A DNA stretch of 64,000 nt from Actinomycetota bacterium (GCA_020161755.1 JAIUOS010000003.1:1-64000); one strand, 5' to 3'. Positions 9,103-17,810 are shown, counted from the stretch's first letter. Translations and numbers: made by a program. The notes: generated from the sequence alone by a model not told the origin.

Positions 9103-10577
9103 CCCACCCGGTTCAGCAGCCCGATCGCCTTCGTCATCAGCCGCGCGTAGCCCTCGTTGTCCAGGAACGGCGGCGGCGCGATCGGGTGCAGCCGTTGCTC
9201 GGCCACCGTCTGCGACTCGGTGAACTTCAGCAGCCCCTGGCTGCCGTGCCGCCGGCCGATGCCGGAGTCACCCAGGCCGCCCATCGGTGCCCCGTGCGAC
9301 CCCCAGGCCGCCGCGTACCCCTCGTTCACGTTCACGCCGCCCACCCGCAGCCGCGCGGCGACCGCGGGGCCCCGGGTCGCCGACCAGACGCTCGCGCTCA
9401 GGCCGTAGCGGGAGTCGTTGGCACGCGCGATCGCCTCGTCCTCGGACGCGACCCGGTACAGCGACAGCACCGGGCCGAAGGTCTCCTCCCGGCACAGCAC
9501 CATGTCCTGCGTGACGTCGGCCAGCACGGTCGGCTCGTAGCAGTACGGGCCCAGGTCCGGACGCGCGCGTCCCCCGGCCAGCACGGTCGCGCCCTTCGCG
9601 ACCGCGTCCGCGACGTGCGCGCCGACGGACGCGAGCTGCTCGGCCGAGGCCAGCGAGCCGACGTCCAGGTCCCAGTCGTAGCCGACGCCCAGCCGCAGGC
9701 CCCACACGTGCCGCAGCAGGAGGTCGACGAAGTCGTCGTACACCTCGTCCACGATGTAGGCGCGCTCGATGCCCACGCACACCTGCCCGGTGTTGGCGAA
9801 CGCGGCGCGGGCGGTCCCGGCCGCCGCCGCCCACAGGTCGGCGTCGTCGAGCACCAGCAACGGGTTCTTCCCACCCAGCTCGGCGGAGAAGCCGATCAGC
9901 CGTTCGGCGCACGCCTTCGCCAGCACCCGCCCGGTCCGGACCGAGCCGGTGAGCATCAGGTGGTCGACCTCCGCGACGAGGGCGGGGCCGAGCTCCGAGC
10001 CGGGGCCGGGCAGCACTCCGAACAGGTCCCGTGGCAGCCCGGCCTCCGTCAGCAGGTCGGCCAGCAGCAGCGCGGTGAACGGGGTGCGCGAGTCGGGTTT
10101 CAGCAGCACGGCGTTGCCGGCGAGCAGCGCCTGCGCGGTGTCGGAGGCGGGCAGGGTGAACGGGTAGTTCCACGGGGTGATGATGCCGACCACGCCCACC
10201 GGCAGCGCGCGTTCGGTCGTGCGGGTGAGGCCGGGGATCGCCCCGCCACGACGCCGCGGACGCAGCTGCGTGGGCGCCTGCCGGGCGAACACCCGCGCGG
10301 CGCGGGCGGCGTCCAGCACCTCCTCGAACGCGCTGATCCGGGCCTTGCCGGTCTCGGCCTGGATGGTGTCGAGGATCCGGTCGCGGTGGGCGAGGACCAG
10401 CCGTGCGAACCGGCTGAGGACGGCGGCGCGCCCGGCCACGGGGACCTGGGCCCACGACTGCTGCGCGCTGCGCGCCCTCGCCGCCGCGGACGCCACGTCG
10501 GAGGGGGTCGCCGCCGGCAGGACCCCGTACACGGTGTCGTCGAATGGACGACGGACGACCAGGTGCTCTCCTGCCAC
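9093..10577 (-). CDS. gabD2: NAD(P)-dependent succinate-semialdehyde dehydrogenase (GabD2-like)
   Basis: Oxidises succinate semialdehyde to succinate, or a related aldehyde. This 494-residue ALDH protein has ITPWNYPF in the cofactor fold. The catalytic glutamate is in ELGGKNP and the catalytic cysteine in NTGQVCVG; EETFGPVLS follows. The subtype assignment rests on overall resemblance to actinobacterial GabD2 and is less certain than the family. Its GTG start follows TAGCCT plus 6 nt on the minus strand, suggesting a leaderless mRNA. The promoter is back-to-back with that of the DUF4870 gene. pabB follows with a 10-nt overlap. Confidence 0.85.
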   Translation of the reverse strand: MAGEHLVVRRPFDDTVYGVLPAATPSDVASAAARARSAQQSWAQVPVAGRAAVLSRFARLVLAHRDRILDTIQAETGKARISAFEEVLDAARAARVFARQAPTQLRPRRRGGAIPGLTRTTERALPVGVVGIITPWNYPFTLPASDTAQALLAGNAVLLKPDSRTPFTALLLADLLTEAGLPRDLFGVLPGPGSELGPALVAEVDHLMLTGSVRTGRVLAKACAERLIGFSAELGGKNPLLVLDDADLWAAAAGTARAAFANTGQVCVGIERAYIVDEVYDDFVDLLLRHVWGLRLGVGYDWDLDVGSLASAEQLASVGAHVADAVAKGATVLAGGRARPDLGPYCYEPTVLADVTQDMVLCREETFGPVLSLYRVASEDEAIARANDSRYGLSASVWSATRGPAVAARLRVGGVNVNEGYAAAWGSHGAPMGGLGDSGIGRRHGSQGLLKFTESQTVAEQRLHPIAPPPFLDNEGYARLMTKAIGLLNRVGWA

Positions 10578-10583
10578 GGCCTC

Positions 10584-10589
10584 AGGCTA
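10584..10589 (-). promoter_or_regulatory. Predicted -10 box giving a leaderless gabD2 mRNA
   Basis: TAGCCT on the minus strand, then GAGGCC, then GTG at 10577. Confidence 0.6.
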
Positions 10590-10676
10590 GTGCCGCTCCC
10601 CGGACGCGGCACCGCGCAACCCTGATTCCTCCCCGGGCAACCACGGGGGTGCCTGTTCGGCGCCCGAACCCGGTCC

Positions 10677-10682
10677 TAGGGT
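10677..10682 (+). promoter_or_regulatory. Predicted -10 box giving a leaderless mRNA for the DUF4870 gene
   Basis: TAGGGT followed by 7 nt and then ATG at 10690. This supports the ATG at 10690 rather than the in-frame GTG at 10681, which overlaps the hexamer. Confidence 0.55.
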
Positions 10683-10689
10683 GAAGGCC

Positions 10690-11631
10690 ATGAGCACCAC
10701 GCCCGCTGACCAGGTCCCCACCAGCCCGCCCGAGCCGGAGGCGACCCTGCCCATGACCCCCGACGTCGAGCCCGCTGAGGCCGTCGAGGTCGAGCCCGCC
10801 GAACCCGAGGCCCCCCTCGAGCCCGCCGTGCTCGAGCCCGCCCCGAACCGGCTGGCCATCGAGGAGAGCGAGCCGGAGGCCCTGCCCACGCCCGACCTGG
10901 ACGCCGTCGAGTCCTCGGCTCCGGTCCCGTCCGGCCCGGCCACCAGCTTTGACATGCCGGCCCCGGCCCAGCCCGGAGCGGCGACCAACCTCGACCTGCC
11001 CAGCATCGAACTGCCGCACCCGATCCCGGAGCCCACGCCCCCGCCGCAGCCCCCGGCACCGCCAGCCACGTCCGGCGGCGTGCCGTACACCGGAGGCGAC
11101 TACGCGCAGAACCTCGCGCAGTCCTCCTACGGCCAACCGTCCCCGCAGCCGGCTCCCGTGCCGCCGCCCCCGCCCGCCGCGCCCTACGCCCCGACGCCGT
11201 ACGGCACCCCGTCCGCCCAGGGCCAGCAGCCCCACTACGCCCAGCCGGGCTACCCGCAGCAGCTGGGCTACGGGCTGGTCCCGGTCCCCGGGCTGTCGCT
11301 CTCGGAGGAGAGCACCTGGTCGAGCGCCGCGCACTGGAGCTCCCTGCTGGCCGGCCTGATCAGCCTGCCGTTCCTCGGCCCGCTGCTGGTCATGCTGATC
11401 CAGGGCCCGAAGAGCGCTCGGGTGCGCGCGAACGCGGTGGAGTCGCTGAACTTCGACCTGACGATGGTCATCGCGATGATCGCCTGCTTCCTGCTCTCGT
11501 TCGTGGTGATCGGGGTGTTCCTGATCCCGGTCGTCGCGATCCTGTGGTTCATCCTGAAGATCGTCGCCGCGGTCCAGACCAGCCAGGGCAACGACTACCG
11601 CTACCCGTTCTCGATCCGCATGGTGAAGTGA
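10690..11631 (+). CDS. Proline-rich membrane protein with C-terminal DUF4870 domain
   Basis: The 313-residue protein begins with about 195 residues rich in Pro, Glu, Ala and Tyr: low complexity, first acidic, then Pro/Gln/Tyr-rich with repeated PYAP/PYG words. A compact membrane domain follows with about three hydrophobic helices. The segment ARVRANAVESLNFDLTMVIAM, followed by a WFILKIVAAVQTSQG..YRYPFSIRMVK ending, is characteristic of DUF4870 (a Tic20-like fold). Function is unknown. Actinobacterial proteins with such disordered tails are often envelope- or division-associated, but nothing here proves that. It lies upstream of purF in the same direction, with separate predicted promoters. 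Confidence 0.8.
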   Translation: MSTTPADQVPTSPPEPEATLPMTPDVEPAEAVEVEPAEPEAPLEPAVLEPAPNRLAIEESEPEALPTPDLDAVESSAPVPSGPATSFDMPAPAQPGAATNLDLPSIELPHPIPEPTPPPQPPAPPATSGGVPYTGGDYAQNLAQSSYGQPSPQPAPVPPPPPAAPYAPTPYGTPSAQGQQPHYAQPGYPQQLGYGLVPVPGLSLSEESTWSSAAHWSSLLAGLISLPFLGPLLVMLIQGPKSARVRANAVESLNFDLTMVIAMIACFLLSFVVIGVFLIPVVAILWFILKIVAAVQTSQGNDYRYPFSIRMVK

Positions 11632-11661
11632 ACCGGATGCCGGCCCGGGTCCCCGGGCCGG

Positions 11662-11667
11662 TAGGGT
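11662..11667 (+). promoter_or_regulatory. Predicted -10 box giving a leaderless purF mRNA
   Basis: TAGGGT followed by 6 nt and then GTG at 11674. A GC-rich inverted repeat (CGGCCCGGGTCC..GGGCCGG) just upstream may end the preceding transcript. Confidence 0.55.
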
Positions 11668-11673
11668 TGCCCC

Positions 11674-13131
11674 GTGCAGATGCCGGGCGATGACTGGACC
11701 GACGACCCCGGCCCGAAGGACGCCTGTGGCGTGTTCGGCGTGTGGGCCCCCGGCGAGGAGGTCGCCAAACTCACCTACTTCGGCCTGTACGCGCTCCAGC
11801 ACCGCGGCCAGGAGTCGGCGGGCATGGCGGTCAGCAACGGCGAGCGGATCATGGTCTTCAAGGACATGGGCCTGGTCTCGCAGGTGTTCGACGAACCGAC
11901 CCTGAACTCCCTGAAGGGCTTCATGGCGGTCGGCCACTGCCGCTACTCCACCACCGGCGCCAGCACCTGGGACAACTCCCAGCCCACGTTCCGCGGCGCC
12001 CGCGACTTCGGCCTCGCACTGGCCCACAACGGCAACCTCACCAACACCGACGAACTCGAGGCCTGGCTCGGCCAGAGCGTCGCGGCGTCCGAGGTGCCCC
12101 ACAAGAACCGCATGGACTCCACGTCCGACACCGCGCTGGTCACCGCGCTGATGACCGCGCACGCCGACGAGGGCCTGAAGCAGGCCGCGCTGACCGTGCT
12201 GCCGCGCCTCCAGGGCGCGTTCTGCCTGGTGTTCTCCAACGAGCACCAGCTGTTCGCCGCCCGCGACCCGCAGGGCATCCACCCGCTGGTGCTGGGACGG
12301 CTCGCCGGCGGATGGGTGGTGGCCAGCGAGACCGCGGCGCTCGACATCATCGGGGCGTCGCTGATCCGCGAGGTCGAGCCCGGCGAGCTGATCTGGATCG
12401 ACGAGTCCGGCCTGAACAGCGCCCGGTTCGCCGAGGCCGACCCCAAGGGCTGCCTGTTCGAGTACGTCTACCTGGCCCGCCCCGACACGCTGATCTCCGG
12501 ACGCCGGGTGCACGCCGCCCGGGTCGAGATCGGACGCACGCTGGCCATGGAGGCGCCGGTCGACGCCGACCTGGTGATCCCCACGCCGGAGTCGGGGACG
12601 CCGTCCGCGATCGGCTACGCGGAGGCGTCCGGCATCCCGTTCGGCCTGGGCCTGGTGAAGAACTCCTACGTCGGACGGACCTTCATCCAGCCGTCCCAGA
12701 CGATCCGGCAGCTCGGCATCCGGCTGAAGCTGAACCCGATCCGCGACATCATCGAGGGCAAGCGCCTGGTGGTGGTCGACGACTCGATCGTCCGCGGCAA
12801 CACCCAGCGCGCGCTGGTGAAGATGCTGCGCGAGGCCGGCGCCGCCGAGGTGCACGTGCGCATCTCGTCACCGCCCGTGCAGTGGCCGTGCTTCTACGGC
12901 ATCGACTTCGCCACCCGCGCCGAGCTGATCGCCCCCGGGCTGAGCGTCGAGGAGATCTGCCGCTCGCTCGGTGCCGACTCGCTCGGCTACATCAGCCTGG
13001 AGGGCCTGACCGCCTCCACCGGGATCTCCGCGCGCCGGCTGTGCCGCGCGTGCTTCGACGGCACCTACCCGGTGCCGATCCCGGCCGACCGTGCCCGCCA
13101 GATGGGATTGGAGCAGAAAGTTGGCTGCTGA
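11674..13131 (+). CDS. purF: Amidophosphoribosyltransferase
   Basis: First committed enzyme of purine synthesis: PRPP plus glutamine gives phosphoribosylamine. In this 485-residue protein a short propeptide of about 17 residues precedes the catalytic cysteine of DACGVFGV, which must be exposed by processing. LQHRGQESAG and the phosphoribosyltransferase PRPP loop LVVVDDSIVRGNTQ are both present. Cysteines near the C-terminus (RRLCRACFDG) together with CHxYSTTG-type residues suggest the iron-sulfur form of the Bacillus type. The start is GTG at 11674, probably leaderless. It overlaps purM by 11 nt. Confidence 0.97.
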   Translation: MQMPGDDWTDDPGPKDACGVFGVWAPGEEVAKLTYFGLYALQHRGQESAGMAVSNGERIMVFKDMGLVSQVFDEPTLNSLKGFMAVGHCRYSTTGASTWDNSQPTFRGARDFGLALAHNGNLTNTDELEAWLGQSVAASEVPHKNRMDSTSDTALVTALMTAHADEGLKQAALTVLPRLQGAFCLVFSNEHQLFAARDPQGIHPLVLGRLAGGWVVASETAALDIIGASLIREVEPGELIWIDESGLNSARFAEADPKGCLFEYVYLARPDTLISGRRVHAARVEIGRTLAMEAPVDADLVIPTPESGTPSAIGYAEASGIPFGLGLVKNSYVGRTFIQPSQTIRQLGIRLKLNPIRDIIEGKRLVVVDDSIVRGNTQRALVKMLREAGAAEVHVRISSPPVQWPCFYGIDFATRAELIAPGLSVEEICRSLGADSLGYISLEGLTASTGISARRLCRACFDGTYPVPIPADRARQMGLEQKVGC

Positions 13132-14182
13132 GCAGAGCGCCTACGCCGCCGCCGGGGTCGACATCGACGCCGGCGACCGTGCCGTCGAACTGATGAAGGC
13201 GTCCGTGGCGGCCAGCCACCGGCCCGAGGTGCTGGGCGGCCTGGGCGGCTTCGCCGGCTTCTTCGACGCCTCGGCGCTGGCGCGCTACCGGCGTCCGGTC
13301 CTGGCCACGTCCACCGACGGGGTCGGCACCAAGGTGGCCATCGCCCAGGCCATGGGACGCTACGACACCATCGGCTTCGACCTGATCGGCATGCTCGTCG
13401 ACGACCTGGTGGTCACCGGCGCCGAGCCGCTGTTCGTCACCGACTACATCGCGTGCGGCAAGGTCTTCCCCGAGCGCATCGCGGCCATCGTCGGCGGCGT
13501 CGCCGCGGCCTGCACCGCGGCCGGTGCCGCGCTGCTGGGCGGCGAGACCGCCGAGCACCCGGGGCTGCTGGAACCCGACGAGTTCGACATGGCCGGCGCC
13601 ACCACGGGCGTGGTGGAGTACGACCGGATCCTCGGTGCGGACCGGGTGCGGCCCGGCGACGTGGTGCTGGCGCTGGCGTCCTCGGGCCTGCACTCCAACG
13701 GGTACTCGCTGGTGCGGCACGTGATCGGCACGGCCGGCTGGGCGCTCGACCGCGACGTCCCGGAGTTCGGACGCACCCTGGGCGAGGAACTGCTCACCCC
13801 GACCCGGGTCTACGCCCGTGACCTGCTGGCGATCATCGACAGCGTCGAGGTGCACTCGATCAGCCACATCACCGGTGGCGGGTTGGCCAACAACCTCGTC
13901 CGGGTGCTGCCCGACGGCGTGGTCGCCGACCTGTCCCGGACCACCTGGACGCCGCCGCCGGTCTTCCGCGTGCTCCAGGAGCTGGGCGGGGTCTCCCAGC
14001 CCGATCTGGAGGCCACCCTGAACCAGGGTGTGGGGATGGCGCTGGTGCTCCCGGCGGCCTCGGTGGACATCGCGGCCACGCTCGCCGAACGCGCCGGGAT
14101 CGCGTCCTGGGTCCTCGGCGAGGTCCGCTCCGAGCCCGGCGCCCCGGCCCGCGTGGACCTGCACGGGGACCACCCGGCCTGA
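13121..14182 (+). CDS. purM: Phosphoribosylformylglycinamidine cyclo-ligase (AIR synthetase)
   Basis: ATP-dependent ring closure of FGAM to AIR, the step after PurL. Conserved blocks are visible in order: STDGVGTKVAIAQAM, DLIGMLVDDLVVTGAEPLF, LLGGETAEHPG, SSGLHSNGYSLVR and HITGGGLANNLVR. The 353-residue length is normal. I chose TTG at 13121, which has GGAG 7 nt upstream and lies inside the last codons of purF. An in-frame GTG at 13091 would add ten unconserved residues. Overlap with purF implies coupled translation. Confidence 0.96.
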   Translation: MAAEQSAYAAAGVDIDAGDRAVELMKASVAASHRPEVLGGLGGFAGFFDASALARYRRPVLATSTDGVGTKVAIAQAMGRYDTIGFDLIGMLVDDLVVTGAEPLFVTDYIACGKVFPERIAAIVGGVAAACTAAGAALLGGETAEHPGLLEPDEFDMAGATTGVVEYDRILGADRVRPGDVVLALASSGLHSNGYSLVRHVIGTAGWALDRDVPEFGRTLGEELLTPTRVYARDLLAIIDSVEVHSISHITGGGLANNLVRVLPDGVVADLSRTTWTPPPVFRVLQELGGVSQPDLEATLNQGVGMALVLPAASVDIAATLAERAGIASWVLGEVRSEPGAPARVDLHGDHPA

Positions 14183-14291
14183 GCCCGGGCGTCGTCTTTG
14201 CGGCCGTGCCCTGATTGGGTACCCTTGGCCTCACGAACATACTTTGATTGATTCTTGAAGCGGCTCGACCGCTGCGAAGGGGGCTGACCTC

Positions 14292-14540
14292 ATGGGGCGC
14301 GGCCGTGCGAAGGCGAAGCAGACCAAGGTCGCTCGCGATCTGAAGTACCGTTCCTACTCGACCGATTTCGGGTCGCTGGAACGCGAGCTTCGAGGCGATC
14401 CCTACGAACCGGGTGCGGAGCCCGAGTTCGAGGAGTCGACGGAAGAGGACACCGAGGACGACCAGTACGGTGACCTCGCCGACCGCTACGGCGACGACGG
14501 CGACCGCGACGAGCCCGAGGACTACCGCCGCATCGGCTGA
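14292..14540 (+). CDS. Conserved actinobacterial DUF3073 protein
   Basis: This 82-residue protein has a basic N-terminus, MGRGRAKAKQTKVARDLKY, followed by a very acidic tail rich in Asp and Glu. That pattern is typical of DUF3073, a small family found across Actinomycetota and often beside purM or other purine genes. Function is unknown; the charge split suggests nucleic-acid or protein binding. A GAAGGGGG site precedes the ATG. An AT-richer patch at 14228-14262, unusual for the window, probably carries its promoter. Confidence 0.85.
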   Translation: MGRGRAKAKQTKVARDLKYRSYSTDFGSLERELRGDPYEPGAEPEFEESTEEDTEDDQYGDLADRYGDDGDRDEPEDYRRIG

Positions 14541-14543
14541 GCC

Positions 14544-14582
14544 GGGACCTTGGTCCCTCCCCGTGGGTCGAAGGACCGGGGA
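14544..14582 (+). terminator. Two adjacent GC-rich hairpins after the DUF3073 gene
   Basis: GGGACCTTGGTCCC (14544-14557) is a perfect palindrome. CTCCCCG..CGGGGAG (14556-14582) forms a second stem. There is no U-run, as is common in actinobacteria. The first element also resembles GGGACCT motifs upstream of flp and of the gene at 26846, so it may be regulatory instead. Confidence 0.4.
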
Positions 14583-14684
14583 GCGGATGGTGTGATCCGG
14601 CGCCAATCACGCGCTGGCAAGTATGGATGTGTATGAACCCGCTGGGGGGCCGTAGGACCCTCTCCGCCGTGGGAAGGGCGCCGG

Positions 14685-14690
14685 TAGGCT
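14685..14690 (+). promoter_or_regulatory. Predicted -10 box for the Tad operon
   Basis: TAGGCT, with a transcription start expected near 14697 and a leader of about 28 nt before ATG 14725. I see no Shine-Dalgarno in that leader. Confidence 0.45.
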
Positions 14691-14724
14691 GACGCCGACC
14701 CATCCCACCGACGAACACCCCACC

Positions 14725-15555
14725 ATGACCACACTCACCCCTGGCGTGGCCGGCGCGCGAGTCCTTGCCCTCGGCATCGCCGGCAGCCGTTTCGACACCG
14801 CTGACCTGTCGGCGCTCCTGGACTTCGTCGAGGCCGCCCCGGCGGGCGTCGGCGCGCGCCCGACGGTCCTCATCCTGGCCACGGCCGCCGGGGAGGCCGA
14901 GCACCTCGTGCTCGCGCACCGGCTGCGCGGCCTCGCCGAGGGCTGCGACGTCGCCGTCGTGCCGCTGGACCTCGCGGCGACCGCCGTCGAACTCACCGCC
15001 CGGATGGTCGCGGGCAGCGCCGACCTGGTGGATCCCGACCTGCTCCCCGAGCTCGCGCTGGCGTTCGCCGGTGCGATCGACACCGCGGCCGTCCTCGGCG
15101 ATGTCTCGCGGCTCCGCGAACCGACGCCCACGCTCGCCCAGCACGCCCGTGGCCTGCTGCCGGGGGCGTGCTTCCTGGTGTCGCCGGCCGCTCCCGTGCT
15201 GTCGGGACGGGCGCTCGTCCAGCCGGCGTGGGAGGCGCTGGTGGCCGGTTCGGGCCCGCTGCGCATCGCTTCGGCCTCCCCGGGCGACCGGTTGGCCGCG
15301 TTCGTCGCGGCCCTGCCCGAAGGCACGGTCGTGGTCGACCCGCCGCCCGGCGCGCACGCCCAGCGCTGGGGTGCACGGAACTGGGTGGAGCTGTCGTGGC
15401 TCGGCGAGGACCCGGACGCCATCCGCCGGACCCTGTGCCAGCGGGAGACGTCCCGCTGCGACAACTGTGGACGCCGTGCCCTCACCGAGGTGTGCCCGTT
15501 CTGTTCCGCGGTTACCTATGGACTGCCCAGGCGACAGGAGGCCCAGACGTCATGA
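14725..15555 (+). CDS. Unrecognised Tad-operon protein with C-terminal zinc ribbon
   Basis: I do not recognise the first about 245 residues of this 276-residue protein. They are Ala/Leu/Val-rich alpha-beta sequence with no transmembrane helix and no Walker motif. The C-terminus has a clear four-cysteine zinc ribbon, CDNCGRRALTEVCPFCS. It is the first gene of the Tad locus and overlaps cpaB by 4 nt (ATGA), so it is probably co-expressed with the pilus genes. A structural, regulatory or scaffold role at the cytoplasmic face is possible, but only position suggests it. Confidence 0.75.
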   Translation: MTTLTPGVAGARVLALGIAGSRFDTADLSALLDFVEAAPAGVGARPTVLILATAAGEAEHLVLAHRLRGLAEGCDVAVVPLDLAATAVELTARMVAGSADLVDPDLLPELALAFAGAIDTAAVLGDVSRLREPTPTLAQHARGLLPGACFLVSPAAPVLSGRALVQPAWEALVAGSGPLRIASASPGDRLAAFVAALPEGTVVVDPPPGAHAQRWGARNWVELSWLGEDPDAIRRTLCQRETSRCDNCGRRALTEVCPFCSAVTYGLPRRQEAQTS

Positions 15556-16253
15556 ACCCACGGCAGCGACGGGGGGTGCTGCTCATGGTGATCGCGCTGA
15601 TCGGCGCGCTCGCCGTCTTCATCTCCGTGCTCACCTTCGTCTCGAGCGTGAACGCCAACGTCGGCGGCAAGGTGAACGTGGTGACCCTGACCCGGGACGT
15701 CAAGGCCTACCACCCGATCGAGCTCGACATGGTCCAGACCGTGCAGGTGCCCGAGAAGTGGGTCTCGCCGACCGATGCCCGCGACCCCTCCGAGGTGGTG
15801 GGGCTGGTGCCCGTGGCCGACCTGTCCTCGGGCAGCTACGTCGACCGCGCGATGGTGACCTCACGTCCGGGCATCGCCAACGGGTTCCGCGAGATCGCGA
15901 TCATGGTGGACGCCGAGACCGGCGTCGGCGGCAAGATCGGCTCCGGGGACCGGGTCGACATCATCGCCACCTTCGCCGGCCAGGACGAGAAGGCGCCGGT
16001 CGCCTCGTTCGTGGTCACCGATGCCCTGATCATCGACGTCGGCGTGGCCGAGGACGTCGAGAAGGCCAACTCCAGCGGCGGCTTCTCCGAGGGCAAGGCG
16101 CTGCCGGTCACGTTCGCGCTCACCGTGCGGGACGCCCTCCGGCTGGCGAGTGCGGAGAGTTTCGCCGTGAAGGTGCGGCTGGCGCTGCGGGCGAAGAACG
16201 ACTCGTCCGACATCCCCTCACCGGACCGCACCTATGAGGAGGGTTACCGCTGA
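15552..16253 (+). CDS. cpaB: Flp pilus assembly protein CpaB/RcpC-like, SAF domain
   Basis: The 233-residue protein has one N-terminal transmembrane helix (about residues 9-31), then an SAF-type domain (VKAYHPIELDMVQTVQVPEKWVS). A CpaB-typical segment, GIANGFREIAIMVDAETGVGGKIGSGDRVDIIATF, appears in two parts. In Tad systems this protein acts in the envelope, proposed to bind peptidoglycan or shape the secretion channel. It overlaps the upstream gene by 4 nt and the following gene by 1 nt (TGATG), so the genes are tightly coupled. Confidence 0.88.
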   Translation: MNPRQRRGVLLMVIALIGALAVFISVLTFVSSVNANVGGKVNVVTLTRDVKAYHPIELDMVQTVQVPEKWVSPTDARDPSEVVGLVPVADLSSGSYVDRAMVTSRPGIANGFREIAIMVDAETGVGGKIGSGDRVDIIATFAGQDEKAPVASFVVTDALIIDVGVAEDVEKANSSGGFSEGKALPVTFALTVRDALRLASAESFAVKVRLALRAKNDSSDIPSPDRTYEEGYR

Positions 16254-17809
16254 TGCCGACCATGGTCGCGCTGGTCACTGCCAGCCAGGAGCTGCGCAGC
16301 TCGTTCGGCACGGTGGTGGCGGAAGCGCCCGAGATCGAGCTGGTCGGTGTCGTCAGCTCCACCAACGAACTGAACTCGCTGGTGCAGGAGACCCCCGATC
16401 TCGACGTGGTCGTGGTGGACGCCGGCATGTTCGACCCGCCCGGCCTCGAGGTCGTCCGCGAACTCGGGCTGAACGCGCCGCTGGTCGCGGTGGTGGTCGT
16501 CGGCAATGCCACCACCACCCTGGCCGCCGTCGTCGCAGCGGGCGGACGCGCGATGCTGAACCGCCCGCTGTCGCTCCAGGAGGTGCAGTCCCAGCTGGAG
16601 ACCGCCGCCGCCTGGAGCCGGTCGCTGCGGCAGCACGTGAGCGGAAACGTGCACGGTGGACGCAACGAGCGCGGCGGCATCGTCGCGCTCGCCGGCGCGA
16701 AGGGCGGGGTGGGTACCTCCGTGCTCGCGACCGTGCTGGCCACGCAGGCCGCCGCCCTGGGCGAGACCGTCTGCCTGGTCGACCTCGACCTGCGGGCCGG
16801 TGACCTGGCCTTCCTCTGCGGTGTCTCGCCGCGCCGCAACATCTCCGACCTCGCCGGGCTGGTCGGCGACCTCACCATCCGCGGCATCCGCGAGGTGACG
16901 GTGGAGGTGCCGGCCGGCTTCACGCTCCTCGCCGCCCCCGATCGGGTCGAGCAGGCCGACGACGCCTCCGCCCCGGCGGTGCGCCAGATGCTGAACGAAC
17001 TGCGCCGCCACTTCTCGGTGATCGTCGTCGACGCGGGTTCGGCCCTGGACGACGCCCGGGCGGCCGCGCTCGAACTGGCCGACGAGGCGATCCTGGTCGC
17101 CGACTGCGAGTTGATCAGCATCCGCGCCGGACGCCGGACCCTGGACGCCTGGGACCGGTTGAGCGTCCGCGAGTCCGGTGGGGTGCGGTTGGTGGTGAAC
17201 CGCACCGACCGGCGCCGCGAGGTGCAGCCCGACCTGGTGGCGAAGCTGGTGAAGGTGCCGCTCACCCGTGCCTTCCCCGACGTGGTCGACGAGGTCGAGG
17301 AGCCGGTGAACTCCGGGCAACTGACCTCGGCGCGGATGCCGCAATTGGAGCGGGTGGCCAGGCAGCTCCTCGGCGACCTGGGCATCGGCACTCCGGTGAA
17401 CGGCGCCGCCCTGGAACCGGCCACCGCCGGCGTGCGGCACCGGCGCCCGTTCGGCCTGCGGGCGCGCACCGAGGCCGGTAGTGCCGCGGTCGAACTGCCG
17501 GTGTTCATCACGATCTTCCTGATCGCGTTCTTCGCCGCCGCCCAGGCACTGGCGGTCGGGTTGGGCTACATCGTCGCCGGCAATGCGGCGAACGAAGTGG
17601 CCCGGGCGGCGTCGGTCGGCGCCACCGACGCGCAGATCGCCGCCACCGCCGACCACGCGATGGGCGGGTTCAGGCTCGAGCCGCGTGCCCGCGTGAACCG
17701 AGCCGCCCACACCGTGACGGTCGAGGTCAGCGTCCCGCAGCTGTACGGCTGGCTGCCTGAGGGTCTCGACCACGCGTCCGCGTCCACGTCCTACATCCCG
17801 GAGGACTGA
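16253..17809 (+). CDS. Fusion of TadZ/CpaE-type ATPase with a TadE-type pseudopilin
   Basis: One continuous frame of 518 residues. Residues 1-130 form a receiver-like domain and 140-390 a MinD/ParA-type ATPase with the deviant Walker A AGAKGGVGTSVLA and VCLVDLDLRAGDL. This is TadZ, which positions Tad machinery at the pole. The C-terminus is a complete TadE prepilin: an intact cleavage site, TEAG-SAAVELPVF, at G409/S410, glutamate at mature position +5 (E414), a hydrophobic helix to about 435 and a TadE tail. These are normally two proteins. The prepilin peptidase TadV (26092-26763) cuts on the cytoplasmic side and could release both parts. An in-frame GTG at residue 394, without a clear ribosome-binding site, is an alternative way to make TadE alone. 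Confidence 0.9.
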   Translation: MPTMVALVTASQELRSSFGTVVAEAPEIELVGVVSSTNELNSLVQETPDLDVVVVDAGMFDPPGLEVVRELGLNAPLVAVVVVGNATTTLAAVVAAGGRAMLNRPLSLQEVQSQLETAAAWSRSLRQHVSGNVHGGRNERGGIVALAGAKGGVGTSVLATVLATQAAALGETVCLVDLDLRAGDLAFLCGVSPRRNISDLAGLVGDLTIRGIREVTVEVPAGFTLLAAPDRVEQADDASAPAVRQMLNELRRHFSVIVVDAGSALDDARAAALELADEAILVADCELISIRAGRRTLDAWDRLSVRESGGVRLVVNRTDRRREVQPDLVAKLVKVPLTRAFPDVVDEVEEPVNSGQLTSARMPQLERVARQLLGDLGIGTPVNGAALEPATAGVRHRRPFGLRARTEAGSAAVELPVFITIFLIAFFAAAQALAVGLGYIVAGNAANEVARAASVGATDAQIAATADHAMGGFRLEPRARVNRAAHTVTVEVSVPQLYGWLPEGLDHASASTSYIPED

Positions 17810-17810
17810 C

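Noticed and set aside
17400-17480. Sequencing frameshift as the cause of the TadZ-TadE fusion
   Set aside because: Both halves are in the same frame, with normal codon use through the junction and an exact prepilin cleavage site. A lost stop codon by point error cannot be fully excluded from sequence alone.
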